A stretch of DNA of 41,645 bases from Companilactobacillus nantensis DSM 16982 (GCF_001435815.1 NZ_AZFV01000012.1:39140-80784), one strand, 5' to 3'; shown: positions 15,286-23,761, counted from the first letter of the stretch. A program made the numbers and translations. Notes: a model not told the origin generated them from the sequence alone.

Positions 15286-15717
15286 TTAATTCTCGTTAAT
15301 CGGACCAACAATTGTCGAAACAACTGCTTCTATAGAAGAAACAAGTGGACTGTCTGGTGTAATACCTGATTTGGCAAAGCGGTCTTCCCACCATTGACTA
15401 CGAATCGTCTGAACCGTCTCAACTACGGACTGACCTTTCTTAGTCAAATTCAAAATTTTAGTTTTTCCGGCTCCATCAGTCTTGGTCAAGTACTGCAATT
15501 TTTCCATTTTATTGATTTCTCGTGTAGCTAATCCCTTGTCAATTACCAATGAACGTGCCACTTGGTTTTGGCTAATATTTTCATAGTCACTAACGGCTAA
15601 TAAAATACAAGCTGCGGTCGGATTCAAGTTGATTTCGTTGAATTCTTCCCGTGTATCCTTGTAATATTGTCTATGTAAGATAGAAATATCTTGTGCTAAG
15701 TATCCAATATTTTTCAT
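15286..15717 (-). CDS. MarR family transcriptional regulator
   Basis: 143 aa. Winged-helix dimer; the DNA-binding part is visible as ISQNQVARSLVIDKGLATREINKMEKLQYLTK followed by a wing (TDGAGKTKILNLTKKGQ). It is divergent from alsS, and a perfect GTGTTGA-N4-TCAACAC palindrome lies between them, so it likely represses alsSD and itself and responds to a metabolite or acid signal. Confidence 0.88.
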   Translation of the reverse strand: MKNIGYLAQDISILHRQYYKDTREEFNEINLNPTAACILLAVSDYENISQNQVARSLVIDKGLATREINKMEKLQYLTKTDGAGKTKILNLTKKGQSVVETVQTIRSQWWEDRFAKSGITPDSPLVSSIEAVVSTIVGPINEN

Positions 15718-15745
15718 TTGCTTTCACTCCAATGAAAAGTTTTCT

Positions 15746-15777
15746 GTGTTGACAAATCAACACGAATGATTTAATTT
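15746..15777 (+). promoter_or_regulatory. alsS promoter with MarR-type palindrome
   Basis: GTGTTGA-CAAA-TCAACAC (15746-15763) is a perfect 7-bp inverted repeat. It contains the -35 TTGACA (15749-15754) of a plus-strand promoter with a 17-base spacer to TAATTT (15772-15777). The same palindrome covers a TTGATT that could serve marR on the other strand. Confidence 0.7.
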
Positions 15778-15825
15778 AAGCTATAAATAAGTATGACACA
15801 AAAATAATAAAAGAGGCTAGAAACA

Positions 15826-17505
15826 ATGACAGAACAACCAAATGGCGCTCAAGCATTGATTCAAACAATGATTAATCAAGGTGTTAAGTACGTTTTCGGA
15901 CTACCTGGTGCTAAAATTGATCAACTTTTCGAATCGCTTGAACACAATGATAATCCTAAAACTCCCAAACTAATCGTGACTCGTCACGAACAAAATGCGG
16001 CTTTTATCGCTGCTGGTATTGGTCGTTTGACTGGTAAACCTGGTATCGTTGCTACAACTTCTGGACCTGGTGTTTCCAATCTAGCTACTGGTTTAATTAC
16101 CGCTACTTCCGAAGGTGACCCCGTAATTGCACTTGGTGGTCAAGTTCCTCGAAACGATATTGCTAGATTAACCCATCAAAGCATCTCAAGTAAAGAGCTT
16201 TTAGCAGCTGCAACTAAAGATAGTGTCGAAGTTCAAGACGCTAACAACTTGTCTGAATCATTTGCAAACGCTTACCAAAATGCTATAGCACCTAAATCTG
16301 GGGCAACTTTTATTTCCATTCCCCAAGACGTTTTGAACGATAAAGTAAGCCGCAACACAATCAATGCTCTATCACCAATTCAACAAGGTGGTGCTGATCA
16401 AGAAACAGTTGCCAAAATCATCGAAAAAATCGAGCATGCTAAATTGCCAGTTATTTTAGCTGGTATGCGTTCATCAACAAACGAAGTAACTCACAAGATT
16501 CATAAATTTTTGCACAAGTTCTCTATTCCAGTTGTGGAAACTTTCCAAGGAGCCGGTGTTATCTCACGTGACCTTGAAAAGAACTATTACGGTCGTGTTG
16601 GCCTCTTTAGAAACCAAATCGGTGACACTATCTTAAAGGAAAGTGATTTGATCATTGCAGTCGGTTACGATCCTATTGAATATGAAGCTCGTAACTGGAA
16701 CGTTGGTCGGACTGGCGAAATCATCAATCTTGATAGTATTGCTCCCGAAATTACCAACGATTATCAACCAGACTTAATCGTTCAAGCTGATATTGCTAAA
16801 ACTTTGGACGAAGTTAGTGAAAATTTACCTGCCGACATCGACTTAGGTGACGACATGCACAAGCATCTAGCTGATCAACAAGAAAAATTCACTAAAAAAG
16901 ATGCTATCCCTGAAAACCACTCCGATAAAGATGGAATTCATCCCCTAGCAATCATCCACGCTTTACAAAACCAAGTTAACGACGATACAACTGTTACCGT
17001 CGACGTTGGTTCCCTCTATATTTGGATGGCACGTCATTTCAGAAGTTATAAGCCAAGACACTTACTCTTCAGTAACGGTATGCAAACACTTGGTGTAGCG
17101 CTTCCTTGGGCTATTGCGGCCGCTTTGGAACGTCCAGAACAACCAATTGTTTCCGTTGCTGGTGATGGTGGCTTCCTCTTCTCTGGTCAAGAACTTGAGA
17201 CAGCGGTTCGTTTACACCTCAACATCGTGCAATTGATTTGGGATGACGGTTATTATGACATGGTTCGTTTCCAAGAAATTGCTAAGTATGGTCATGAATC
17301 AGGTGTCGAATTAGGACCAGTTGACTTCGTGAAGTACGCTGAAAGTTTCGGTGCTACTGGTATGCGTGTTGAGAGAACTGAAGATTTGGAACCAATGCTT
17401 GCTAAAGCCTTTGCTACCAAGGGCCCAGTCATTGTTCACATCCCTGTTGACTACTCAGACAACATTAACCTTGCATCAAAACTTGTCGACGACGTATTGA
17501 ACTAA
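15826..17505 (+). CDS. alsS: Catabolic acetolactate synthase
   Basis: 559 aa. Thiamine-diphosphate enzyme that condenses two pyruvates to 2-acetolactate plus CO2, the first step to acetoin and a pH-homeostasis route. Seen are the catalytic Glu in TRHEQNAAFIA (about residue 47), the NLATGLITATSEGDPVIAL region, the central Rossmann-like domain, and the TPP-binding GDGGFLFSGQELETA with a downstream NIVQLIWDDGYYDM. No FAD-type regulatory subunit gene is next to it and the length fits the catabolic, FAD-independent form. alsD follows after 18 bases. Confidence 0.96.
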   Translation: MTEQPNGAQALIQTMINQGVKYVFGLPGAKIDQLFESLEHNDNPKTPKLIVTRHEQNAAFIAAGIGRLTGKPGIVATTSGPGVSNLATGLITATSEGDPVIALGGQVPRNDIARLTHQSISSKELLAAATKDSVEVQDANNLSESFANAYQNAIAPKSGATFISIPQDVLNDKVSRNTINALSPIQQGGADQETVAKIIEKIEHAKLPVILAGMRSSTNEVTHKIHKFLHKFSIPVVETFQGAGVISRDLEKNYYGRVGLFRNQIGDTILKESDLIIAVGYDPIEYEARNWNVGRTGEIINLDSIAPEITNDYQPDLIVQADIAKTLDEVSENLPADIDLGDDMHKHLADQQEKFTKKDAIPENHSDKDGIHPLAIIHALQNQVNDDTTVTVDVGSLYIWMARHFRSYKPRHLLFSNGMQTLGVALPWAIAAALERPEQPIVSVAGDGGFLFSGQELETAVRLHLNIVQLIWDDGYYDMVRFQEIAKYGHESGVELGPVDFVKYAESFGATGMRVERTEDLEPMLAKAFATKGPVIVHIPVDYSDNINLASKLVDDVLN

Positions 17506-17523
17506 TTGGAAAGAGGCTAAAAT

Positions 17524-18234
17524 ATGGCAAATACAAAAACACTTTATCAACACGGAACTTTGGCATTACTTGTTCCTGGGCTTTTAGATGGAACAATTAC
17601 GATGAAAGAGTTGCTTGAACATGGCGACACTGGTATCGGTACTGGCGAAGGCCTCGATGGTGAACTCATTATTTTAGATGGCGTTCCCTACCAAGTTGCT
17701 AGTGATGGCAAAGTTAATGTTGTCAAAGATGATTTCACATTACCATTTGCTAATAGTCATTTTGGAGAATATCGTAATTTGACCACCGTTGATGCCTTAT
17801 CTCCTAAAGAATTGGAAACGAAAATTCTTGCCATGACTAGTAGCAACACGTTCTTCTCAATTAAAGTCCACGGTACATTCACTAATATGAAAACACGGGC
17901 TGTTAAGAAGTCGCACAAGCCCTACGCAACATTAGGTAAGACAGCTGAAGACCAAAGCATTTTCGTTCAAGAATCAGTTGAAGGAACTCTTTTAAGTTAC
18001 TACTCACCAACCATTTTTGACGGTGCAGCCGTTGGCGGTTTCCATCACCATTTCTTATCCGATGCCCACGATTTCGGCGGTCATGTTTTAGGATTCGGTG
18101 GCGCTACTGGTTCAGTTATGATTCAACAATTCGATACTTTGGAACAACACTTACCTGTTAATAATCCAGATTATATGAACTTTGACTTTTCTGATTGGGA
18201 TATCTTAAGTGATATCCATAAGGCTGAAAGTTAG
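17524..18234 (+). CDS. alsD: Alpha-acetolactate decarboxylase
   Basis: 236 aa. Zinc enzyme converting 2-acetolactate to acetoin. Family marks are the N-terminal LYQHGTLALLVPGLLDGT, FFSIKVHGTF, and the zinc-binding HHHFLSD followed by GGHVLGF (three His). The SD GGAAAGAGG lies before the ATG, and the gene forms a two-gene operon with alsS. A terminator follows within ten bases. Confidence 0.97.
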   Translation: MANTKTLYQHGTLALLVPGLLDGTITMKELLEHGDTGIGTGEGLDGELIILDGVPYQVASDGKVNVVKDDFTLPFANSHFGEYRNLTTVDALSPKELETKILAMTSSNTFFSIKVHGTFTNMKTRAVKKSHKPYATLGKTAEDQSIFVQESVEGTLLSYYSPTIFDGAAVGGFHHHFLSDAHDFGGHVLGFGGATGSVMIQQFDTLEQHLPVNNPDYMNFDFSDWDILSDIHKAES

Positions 18235-18241
18235 GCATAAG

Positions 18242-18278
18242 AAAAGACGATTTCTCGTTTGAGAGGTCGTCTTTTTTG
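18242..18278. terminator. Terminator of alsSD
   Basis: AAGACGATTTCTC and GAGAGGTCGTCTT pair around GTTT, followed by TTTTTTG on the plus strand. A TTTTC run on the other strand may serve the RES gene. Confidence 0.85.
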
Positions 18279-18333
18279 TTTCTAACTGAAATTAAAAAAA
18301 TACTTTGAATATTAAATTGCTCTGATCAACATT

Positions 18334-19461
18334 TCACTGAACTTTTCTTAAGTCTGTATAATTGATTTTTCTCACCTGATAACTAGTCAATTCATTTTTT
18401 AATTGTTGAGCCTTATTTTCATCAAATAATACGATATCCAAAGTTTCATCATCAATGGTACTGATATATTTAATACCGTCTATTCTCTTTCCATTAATTG
18501 TCATATATTTAATCAAATCACTGATATATTCGGTGGGAACATATCCAATTTCCGATCTTTCGTTACTACTAAGTCGTCTCATTGAATCATCCAGTTTATT
18601 TAGAATTTCATAATTCATTAAATACTGTTCTTTATTATCAAATTGAAAAATACTAAGTTTACTAATTTGTGATAAATCTACCAATGTTAATTTACTTAAT
18701 ATTTTGAATTTTGCTACAGTACATACATCATTCAATGAGCTTTTTATTTCAGCAACTGCAACATCGTATCGCTCACATAAATACAGATAACCAATCCCAG
18801 AAGCATTTAATCTACCTGGACTTGCTACCCCCGAAGGTGCCGCTCCCATATGGTCACTAGATATTGGACTACCATCACCACTGATACGAGCTCGATAGAA
18901 CTCACTTCCTTCTTTTAATTCAATCGTAGTTGCTTCAAAAAACCTCATTAAAATGCCTTCATTAGTCATAGTTGAATGGAAACGATTATTATACTTAATA
19001 TCTTCTTCAAAATTCTCCCAAGTATCACCCTTAAAAATACCACTACTTTTCATTAACATTTCATTCAACAAGTATCTAGGTATGACTAAAGAATTAAACA
19101 ACTCCTTATTCTCACTATATTTGCGAATCAGTAACTTTTTTAATAACTTTGAAATTTTATTACTAGATAAATTAAAAATATTAGTATTATTAAATAAATG
19201 ATCAGCTAATTTATGTGACTCATCATCAAATTTCTCTAGCTCAGGAGACTTATCCAAATCATATACAACATAAAGGTTTAACAAGTCTTCAAAATCTGAA
19301 ATAATATTTTCAGCATAGTTCTTATCAAAAATTGTTTTTTCAATATCTAATGTGCAAACGTTCTTAGAATGACAGAAATCACAGTTTCCGGATTCCGCAA
19401 TATTTCTAATTCGGGCCTTAATATCCACATCGTTAAAACAGTTTTCACAACATTTCATCAT
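18334..19461 (-). CDS. RES-domain protein with zinc-binding HEPN/RES-type N-terminal region
   Basis: 375 aa. RES domains are known from type II toxins that degrade NAD+ (NAD+ phosphorylase or glycohydrolase). Here residues 1-40 form a zinc-binding head (CCENCF at 4-9, CDFC at 27-30), about 50-170 is an all-helical HEPN/RES-N-terminal-like region, and the RES core starts at FYRARI (188-193) with the signature GAAPSGVASPGRLNASG (206-222), LYLCERYDVAVAEIK with Glu 238, and a C-terminal GYVPTEYISDLIKY. Arg 190 and Glu 238 correspond to the family's conserved active-site residues by position. The start ATGATG overlaps the TGA of the sce7725 gene. It is the last gene of the cassette and the presumed effector. 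Confidence 0.82.
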   Translation of the reverse strand: MMKCCENCFNDVDIKARIRNIAESGNCDFCHSKNVCTLDIEKTIFDKNYAENIISDFEDLLNLYVVYDLDKSPELEKFDDESHKLADHLFNNTNIFNLSSNKISKLLKKLLIRKYSENKELFNSLVIPRYLLNEMLMKSSGIFKGDTWENFEEDIKYNNRFHSTMTNEGILMRFFEATTIELKEGSEFYRARISGDGSPISSDHMGAAPSGVASPGRLNASGIGYLYLCERYDVAVAEIKSSLNDVCTVAKFKILSKLTLVDLSQISKLSIFQFDNKEQYLMNYEILNKLDDSMRRLSSNERSEIGYVPTEYISDLIKYMTINGKRIDGIKYISTIDDETLDIVLFDENKAQQLKNELTSYQVRKINYTDLRKVQ

Positions 19462-20363
19462 TTTTCTAGAAACCTTCCCAAAATTTCAAAGTGATGTTTT
19501 AATGACAACTTTTTTAAATACCCTAATCCTGGATACTTATCCAAGTTATATAGCTGTTTAAATTCTTCTAGTGCTTCGGAATAATTTTTATCATTATCAA
19601 ACGAAGGACTTGAAACAAAATCCACTAATTTTCCTAATGCCTCGTGTGCCTTTAATGCCGGATTATTTATATCATCATTGGTATCCGAAACAAAATGATG
19701 AATTCTTAAATCATCTTTGTCATCAAAATAAACTAAGTGGATCACTACAGCTTTTGCCGCAAAACCAGACGTCTGATATTCGTGACCAATAATAGAATAA
19801 TCGCTAAACCCGTAAAATCCGTCTTGTTTGAAATATCGGTGTTCTGAAGAAAATAGTTCATCTTCTTTATTCAAATAATCCACATTTCGCTCTTGTTTCA
19901 TGAATTGATCATGCATCTCAATTCTCTTTGAACAGCCATTTAAATTTCTTAAAGCGGAACGATTGCTGACTTCAACTATTGCATAGGTCTTGTCATCAAC
20001 TAAAGAACTATCATCAAATTCTGATTTTTCACCTAAAATAATCATTCTATAAGAATTGGGATATTGATTTAAATTCCAATCACGGTTGTTATTAACAATT
20101 AAAGCAGGAATGAAATTATTATCTTTTTTCAACTCCTCAACTTCATTGTCGTCAAATTCATCGTAGCTAGTCACTTTAGGATTTTGAATAACTGCAACAA
20201 GTCTATTTTTTGAATTAAATTGCACAAGTAACTTTTTAAAAGTTGAAGATGGTGTTGTTGGTTCAATAATGGGCAGTATTTTATCACTGAGCTTTCCATC
20301 TTCTAGAAGTTCTCGTAAGGCCAATAGTTCATTTTGTTTACCTCTAAGTATCGGAAAATACAT
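19458..20363 (-). CDS. sce7725 family protein
   Basis: 301 aa. The start MYFPILRGKQNELLALREL and the following ILPIIEPT are the hallmark of the sce7725 family, whose biochemical role is undescribed. The alternating strand/helix pattern with IIEPT, VAVIQNP, PALIVNN, YRMIILGE and AIVEVS suggests a TIM-barrel-like fold; the EIMHD/FGFSDYS part is conserved later in the chain. The ATG overlaps the TAA of the sce7726 gene (TAATG) with GGGGGA upstream. It probably forms a complex with, or handles a ligand for, its neighbours; this is inference from the tight coupling. Confidence 0.82.
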   Translation of the reverse strand: MYFPILRGKQNELLALRELLEDGKLSDKILPIIEPTTPSSTFKKLLVQFNSKNRLVAVIQNPKVTSYDEFDDNEVEELKKDNNFIPALIVNNNRDWNLNQYPNSYRMIILGEKSEFDDSSLVDDKTYAIVEVSNRSALRNLNGCSKRIEMHDQFMKQERNVDYLNKEDELFSSEHRYFKQDGFYGFSDYSIIGHEYQTSGFAAKAVVIHLVYFDDKDDLRIHHFVSDTNDDINNPALKAHEALGKLVDFVSSPSFDNDKNYSEALEEFKQLYNLDKYPGLGYLKKLSLKHHFEILGRFLEK

Positions 20364-21229
20364 TATGAATCCCCCTTTATATATTTACTTTCCAAAAAAT
20401 CATTTAACTCATTGTATTCTTTATTCTTATAATCAGAAAAATACACTAAAGACTTAATCTCCTTAGGTACATTCTTAAACTGCTTATAATTGGTTTCATC
20501 AATGGGGTTTCGTTTCTTTAGTTCTTTTAACATATACTCTTGAGATTTTTTTAAATTGATTCTTTCAAAAAGCTCAAAACATGCTTCATAGTATTTTGAC
20601 TGTGTTGTTTCTGGAAGTATTCCATATTCAGACATCAGTATATTTTCAAATTCATATTTACGTAGCACATTAAACATAGTCCTACTATTCAATTTATCGT
20701 TAAACTCAACAGCTTCTTTTTCGACATGCAATGTATCGCGATTTGTCAGTAAAATTATTCCTGTGGGTGTTTTAGCCAACAACTCTTTGACTGCCGACAA
20801 ATGACTGACATCTGTTACAACATTGCAATATGAAAACACCATATAATAAGCATTTAACTGATCTTGAAGTCTTAATAAATTATCCAAGCCAGTTTTTATT
20901 TCATAAACTTGGCCGATTCCATTTATTATTAACAAATCTAAAATGTTATTTAAAATAGGTAATTCTCGTATTGCAGTTGATGTTCTGACACTATGTCTGC
21001 CCAAAAGGATTTTATTTATCAATGTGTTCTTGTAAAAATATTCATTCCGATGATTCTTAGACATATATTTATACACTATTTTCAAAGCATCTAAATTGGT
21101 CGATACTTCATTTTTAGGCTCTATGACTGAACTGACGGTTCTTTTATAGATTCGATTATTTTGTTCACCAATTATTTTTTTCAAAGAATTAACAGTAAAC
21201 ATTTTATTAATCATATTCTCAGTTGTCAT
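20363..21229 (-). CDS. sce7726 family protein, PD-(D/E)XK nuclease-like
   Basis: 288 aa. Residues 95-130 carry a PD-(D/E)XK-type core: ILDLLIIN (Asp 98), VYEIKTG (Glu 110, Lys 112) and the following QLNAYYMV (Gln 124, Tyr 128), the QxxxY extension seen in RecB-like nucleases. N-terminal helices about 1-90 and C-terminal helices about 170-288 surround it. The family is named but not assigned a function. It is first in the three-gene coupled set; GAGGTGATGG serves as SD. An extended -10 (TGGTATACT) sits just upstream at the end of the DprA-like gene, so the cassette may be separately transcribed. Confidence 0.82.
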   Translation of the reverse strand: MTTENMINKMFTVNSLKKIIGEQNNRIYKRTVSSVIEPKNEVSTNLDALKIVYKYMSKNHRNEYFYKNTLINKILLGRHSVRTSTAIRELPILNNILDLLIINGIGQVYEIKTGLDNLLRLQDQLNAYYMVFSYCNVVTDVSHLSAVKELLAKTPTGIILLTNRDTLHVEKEAVEFNDKLNSRTMFNVLRKYEFENILMSEYGILPETTQSKYYEACFELFERINLKKSQEYMLKELKKRNPIDETNYKQFKNVPKEIKSLVYFSDYKNKEYNELNDFLESKYIKGDS

Positions 21230-21264
21230 TGTCCATCACCTCTAATTACCACAATATTAATGAA

Positions 21265-21273
21265 AGTATACCA
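21265..21273 (-). promoter_or_regulatory. Extended -10 element before the sce7726 gene
   Basis: On the minus strand TGGTATACT fits TGN-TATAAT-type extended -10 promoters; no good -35 is visible 17 bases upstream (TTAAAA at best). It overlaps the stop region of the DprA-like gene. Confidence 0.35.
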
Positions 21274-21274
21274 T

Positions 21275-22174
21275 TTACCGATTCATCCTTTTAACAAAGT
21301 TTAAAAATGTATCAGGCGTCGTTAGTCCGTCAAATCTCGGATCATTCAAATATTCCTCATTACCCAAATTAGTTTGACAGTAGTTTCCATACTTCAAGAC
21401 AGCCAACGGTTTCAATTGTTTCAAGGCATAGTTAACTGTTGTATGCGTTCCACCAGTCAAACCAGTTTCCACTACAATAACTCCATCCCCTAAACCACTT
21501 TGCCATTCATCTCGAGCAGCTAAATGTTGTGGAATCGTTTTGGTTCCTATTGGATATGTCGAAACTAATGCTCCTCCTTTTAATAAAATACTTTCAGACA
21601 ATTCAGTATTCATTCGTGGATAGACTGGTTGATCTAATCCATGTGCTACTACGGCAATCGTTCTGGCAGCAGTTTGATGTGCATAAGCATCACAGCCTTG
21701 AGCTAGGCCACTAACTACTACGTAATCTTGTTTAGCAAACCATGTCGTCAATTCAATATCACGCTTGACGCCCAATTCAGTCGGCTTTCTTGTACCAATG
21801 ATTGTAACTAAGCGCTCTGAATTTAATAAAGAAACGTCTCCTTTTACATATAAAATTGCTGGAAATTGGCGTAACTTCAATAGGCGTTGTGGATATTCAG
21901 GGTCTAAATAATTAACTATTTTTATTTTTAATTCTCGTGCTTTTTTTAGTTCAACTAAAACTTCCTGATAAACTTGTTTCCAAATAGCAGGTGAAATATT
22001 GTCCTCGGCAATTGCTTTTTTAACTATTGGTAATTTCAAATTATCCAAAAATTTACAATTATCCACTGCTTTATCGATTCTTCTAACCTGACGCATAATC
22101 TTTTGCACAGTTTGTCCACCGATTCCGCGAATCTTTAATAACATCATTATTAATACTGTCTTATTTTTTGTCAT
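21275..22174 (-). CDS. Divergent DprA/Smf-like protein
   Basis: 299 aa. DprA proteins bind single-stranded DNA and load RecA in transformation. The N-terminal helix-hairpin region (about 1-60, KIRGIGGQTVQKIM), IIGTRKPTELGVK and SGLAQGCDAYAH are recognisable Rossmann-fold motifs. The usual PxRNRIIxGLS segment has become AARDEWQSGLGDGVIVVE, and the later SGSLITA-type motif is TGGTHTTVNYAL, so the canonical DNA-contact arginines are not all there. No C-terminal winged helix is present. No SD precedes the ATG. It is not in the usual housekeeping dprA neighbourhood (topA, rnhB) but 45 bases ahead of the sce7726 cassette, so it is probably a second, specialised paralogue. Confidence 0.75.
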   Translation of the reverse strand: MTKNKTVLIMMLLKIRGIGGQTVQKIMRQVRRIDKAVDNCKFLDNLKLPIVKKAIAEDNISPAIWKQVYQEVLVELKKARELKIKIVNYLDPEYPQRLLKLRQFPAILYVKGDVSLLNSERLVTIIGTRKPTELGVKRDIELTTWFAKQDYVVVSGLAQGCDAYAHQTAARTIAVVAHGLDQPVYPRMNTELSESILLKGGALVSTYPIGTKTIPQHLAARDEWQSGLGDGVIVVETGLTGGTHTTVNYALKQLKPLAVLKYGNYCQTNLGNEEYLNDPRFDGLTTPDTFLNFVKRMNR

Positions 22175-22270
22175 AGTTCAAAATACGCAAATTATTGCCC
22201 GCATTTATTTGAAAGCACAAAAAAAGGACCTGTAACAAAACTATTTTTACCTTAAATATGCAGCATAAAC

Positions 22271-22382
22271 GTGGAACAAAACATAGCTTTTTCCGCTTAA
22301 AACAAATAGCTCCAGCAATCCAAAATCGGATTACTGGAGCTATTTGCCTTAATGCTCGAAAGCTGAACATGTTTTGTCCCAC
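22271..22382. repeat. Long imperfect palindrome (two nested stems)
   Basis: The outer arms GTGGAACAAAACAT (22271-22284) and ATGTTTTGTCCCAC (22369-22382) pair with one mismatch; the inner arms CAAATAGCTCCAG-AATCC and GGATT-CTGGAGCTATTTG (22303-22346) pair almost perfectly. It lies downstream of the EamA gene and upstream of the DprA-like gene. It has no T run directly after, so it is not an ordinary terminator; it is unrelated in sequence to R1-R7. Confidence 0.75.
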
Positions 22383-22409
22383 TCTCGTTGTTTTTAATAT
22401 ATTTAATTT

Positions 22410-23324
22410 TTAAATTCCATTGCTAGCACTAGCAAGTGCTTCTTCGTCTGAATCTTCAAATTTAACTGAAATCCAAACACTGGCAAGTATCATGGCGGAG
22501 CCAATAATAAAGCCAACAGAAATTTGCTCACCCAATAGTAACCAACCCAAGAATGAACCGACGATTGGTTGAATCAAATAGAACAATCCTGAAGAACTGG
22601 CACTAATAACTTTTAGACCTTTATTCCACATTACGTAAGCTACAGCGGTTGAAACACCGCCGATATATAGCAAACTGAAAATAACTTTTGGCTCTAAGAA
22701 GTTAATGCTTGTGAGTGATGACATGTCGCTCAAAATAAATGGTGTCAAGCAGACTACAGCTACTACAGTTGACATAATAGTAATTTGTAAAGAACTATAC
22801 GTCTTTACTTTTTTAATCAAGACGGACATCAATGCCCATGTGATAGCAGTTAAGATTAGTAACAAAACGCCTAATACAACGTTAGTACCAGTCATCTTCA
22901 AGCCCACGATCATTACTACACCTAAGATAGCAATGAGGACTGAAAAAATCTTAACTTTATCAAGTGGTTCTTTCAAAATCAACCAACCAAAGATAATCAT
23001 AAATGCTGGGATGGTTGATGTGATGACTGAACCGGTTTGGGCGTTGGACAAGCCAGTACCCATTTCCTGTGCTACTAGTGAAATCGTGTTACCAATTATT
23101 CCGATCCAAAAGATTAATTTCAAATCGGGCCAATTAATATGCCACTTTTCTCCTTTTATAACTGAGTATCCAATTAAAAATACTAGTGAGATCAAGTACT
23201 CCAACCAAACTAACTGGATGGGATGTACCTCATCAACAACAATTTTTACAACTACGAACATTGCCCCCCAAATAATAGCGGCGATGCTTAATTCAATGGA
23301 TCCGAGAACCCTTTTAGACTTCAT
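22410..23324 (-). CDS. EamA/DMT superfamily permease
   Basis: 304 aa from ATG 23324 (AAAGGA about ten bases upstream); a longer frame to 23354 has a weaker start. Ten membrane helices as two EamA repeats (residues about 8-140 and 150-295) are visible; the marks AIIWGAMFVVVKIV near the N-terminus and SGLFYLIQPIVGSFLGWLLLGE near the C-terminus are typical of DMT metabolite exporters. Substrate unknown (amino acids, sugars or nucleosides in relatives). It stands alone. Confidence 0.88.
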   Translation of the reverse strand: MKSKRVLGSIELSIAAIIWGAMFVVVKIVVDEVHPIQLVWLEYLISLVFLIGYSVIKGEKWHINWPDLKLIFWIGIIGNTISLVAQEMGTGLSNAQTGSVITSTIPAFMIIFGWLILKEPLDKVKIFSVLIAILGVVMIVGLKMTGTNVVLGVLLLILTAITWALMSVLIKKVKTYSSLQITIMSTVVAVVCLTPFILSDMSSLTSINFLEPKVIFSLLYIGGVSTAVAYVMWNKGLKVISASSSGLFYLIQPIVGSFLGWLLLGEQISVGFIIGSAMILASVWISVKFEDSDEEALASASNGI

Positions 23325-23573
23325 GAGTAATATTTCCTTTCGCTTTGATTTCATTTGAATTCATTGCTACGCTACCCTCGCGAATAGCCGAAATATTACT
23401 GCTGTCAATTAACGATAAATATTCACCTTCCTTATGGTTAACGTGACTAGTATAACAATGCTAGATATTAAAACAATGCTCTCAGAGTGTTAAGCGTTTT
23501 CAGTTCAAATGATAGCTAGTATTTTCATGTTTATTGATTAATTTTCCTTGATTACTTATATGCATTGATGGAG
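23325..23573. other. Leader/intergenic region of the EamA gene
   Basis: No recognised gene. On the minus strand a good SD (AAGGAAGGTG near 23440) is followed by a TTG-started 13-codon frame (MTAVIFRLFARVA) and a second short ATG frame that overlaps the EamA start. These could be leader peptides; nothing else supports them. I found no T-box motif although the GCGAGGGTAGCG segment invited a look. Confidence 0.3.
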
Positions 23574-23600
23574 TGCCGTCTCCAGAACCGAGAAAAGTCT
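23574..23600 (+). repeat. End fragment of the structured element (R8)
   Basis: GCCGTCTCCAGAACCGAGAAAAGTC matches the left end and the beginning of the outer stem of R1-R7, but core hairpins and the right end are absent. It lies downstream of the PTS-esterase operon. Confidence 0.55.
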
Positions 23601-23670
23601 TTCTGTGAATCTAAATCTTTCAAAATTGGCTTTCCCCTAAAAGTCCTTCTACCATCCCTAACTTTCAGAA

Positions 23671-23715
23671 AACAAAAACACATAACAGAAATATAATGTT
23701 AATTTCTGTTATGTG
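23671..23715 (-). terminator. Terminator of the PTS-esterase operon
   Basis: A perfect 14-bp stem CACATAACAGAAAT with ATTTCTGTTATGTG, followed on the minus strand by TTTTTGTTTTC. Confidence 0.85.
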
Positions 23716-23761
23716 CTTATTTATTTTCTATTAATTACCTATCGTAAACCAACTTATCTCA

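Noticed and set aside
22161-22382. 73-aa ORF over the long palindrome
   Set aside because: Its translation follows the two arms of the palindrome (cysteine- and lysine-rich, no SD).
23360-23460. T-box leader before the EamA gene
   Set aside because: A GCGAGGGTAGCG segment recalled the T-box core AGGGTGG-ACCGCG, but the match fails and no terminator/antiterminator pair is present.
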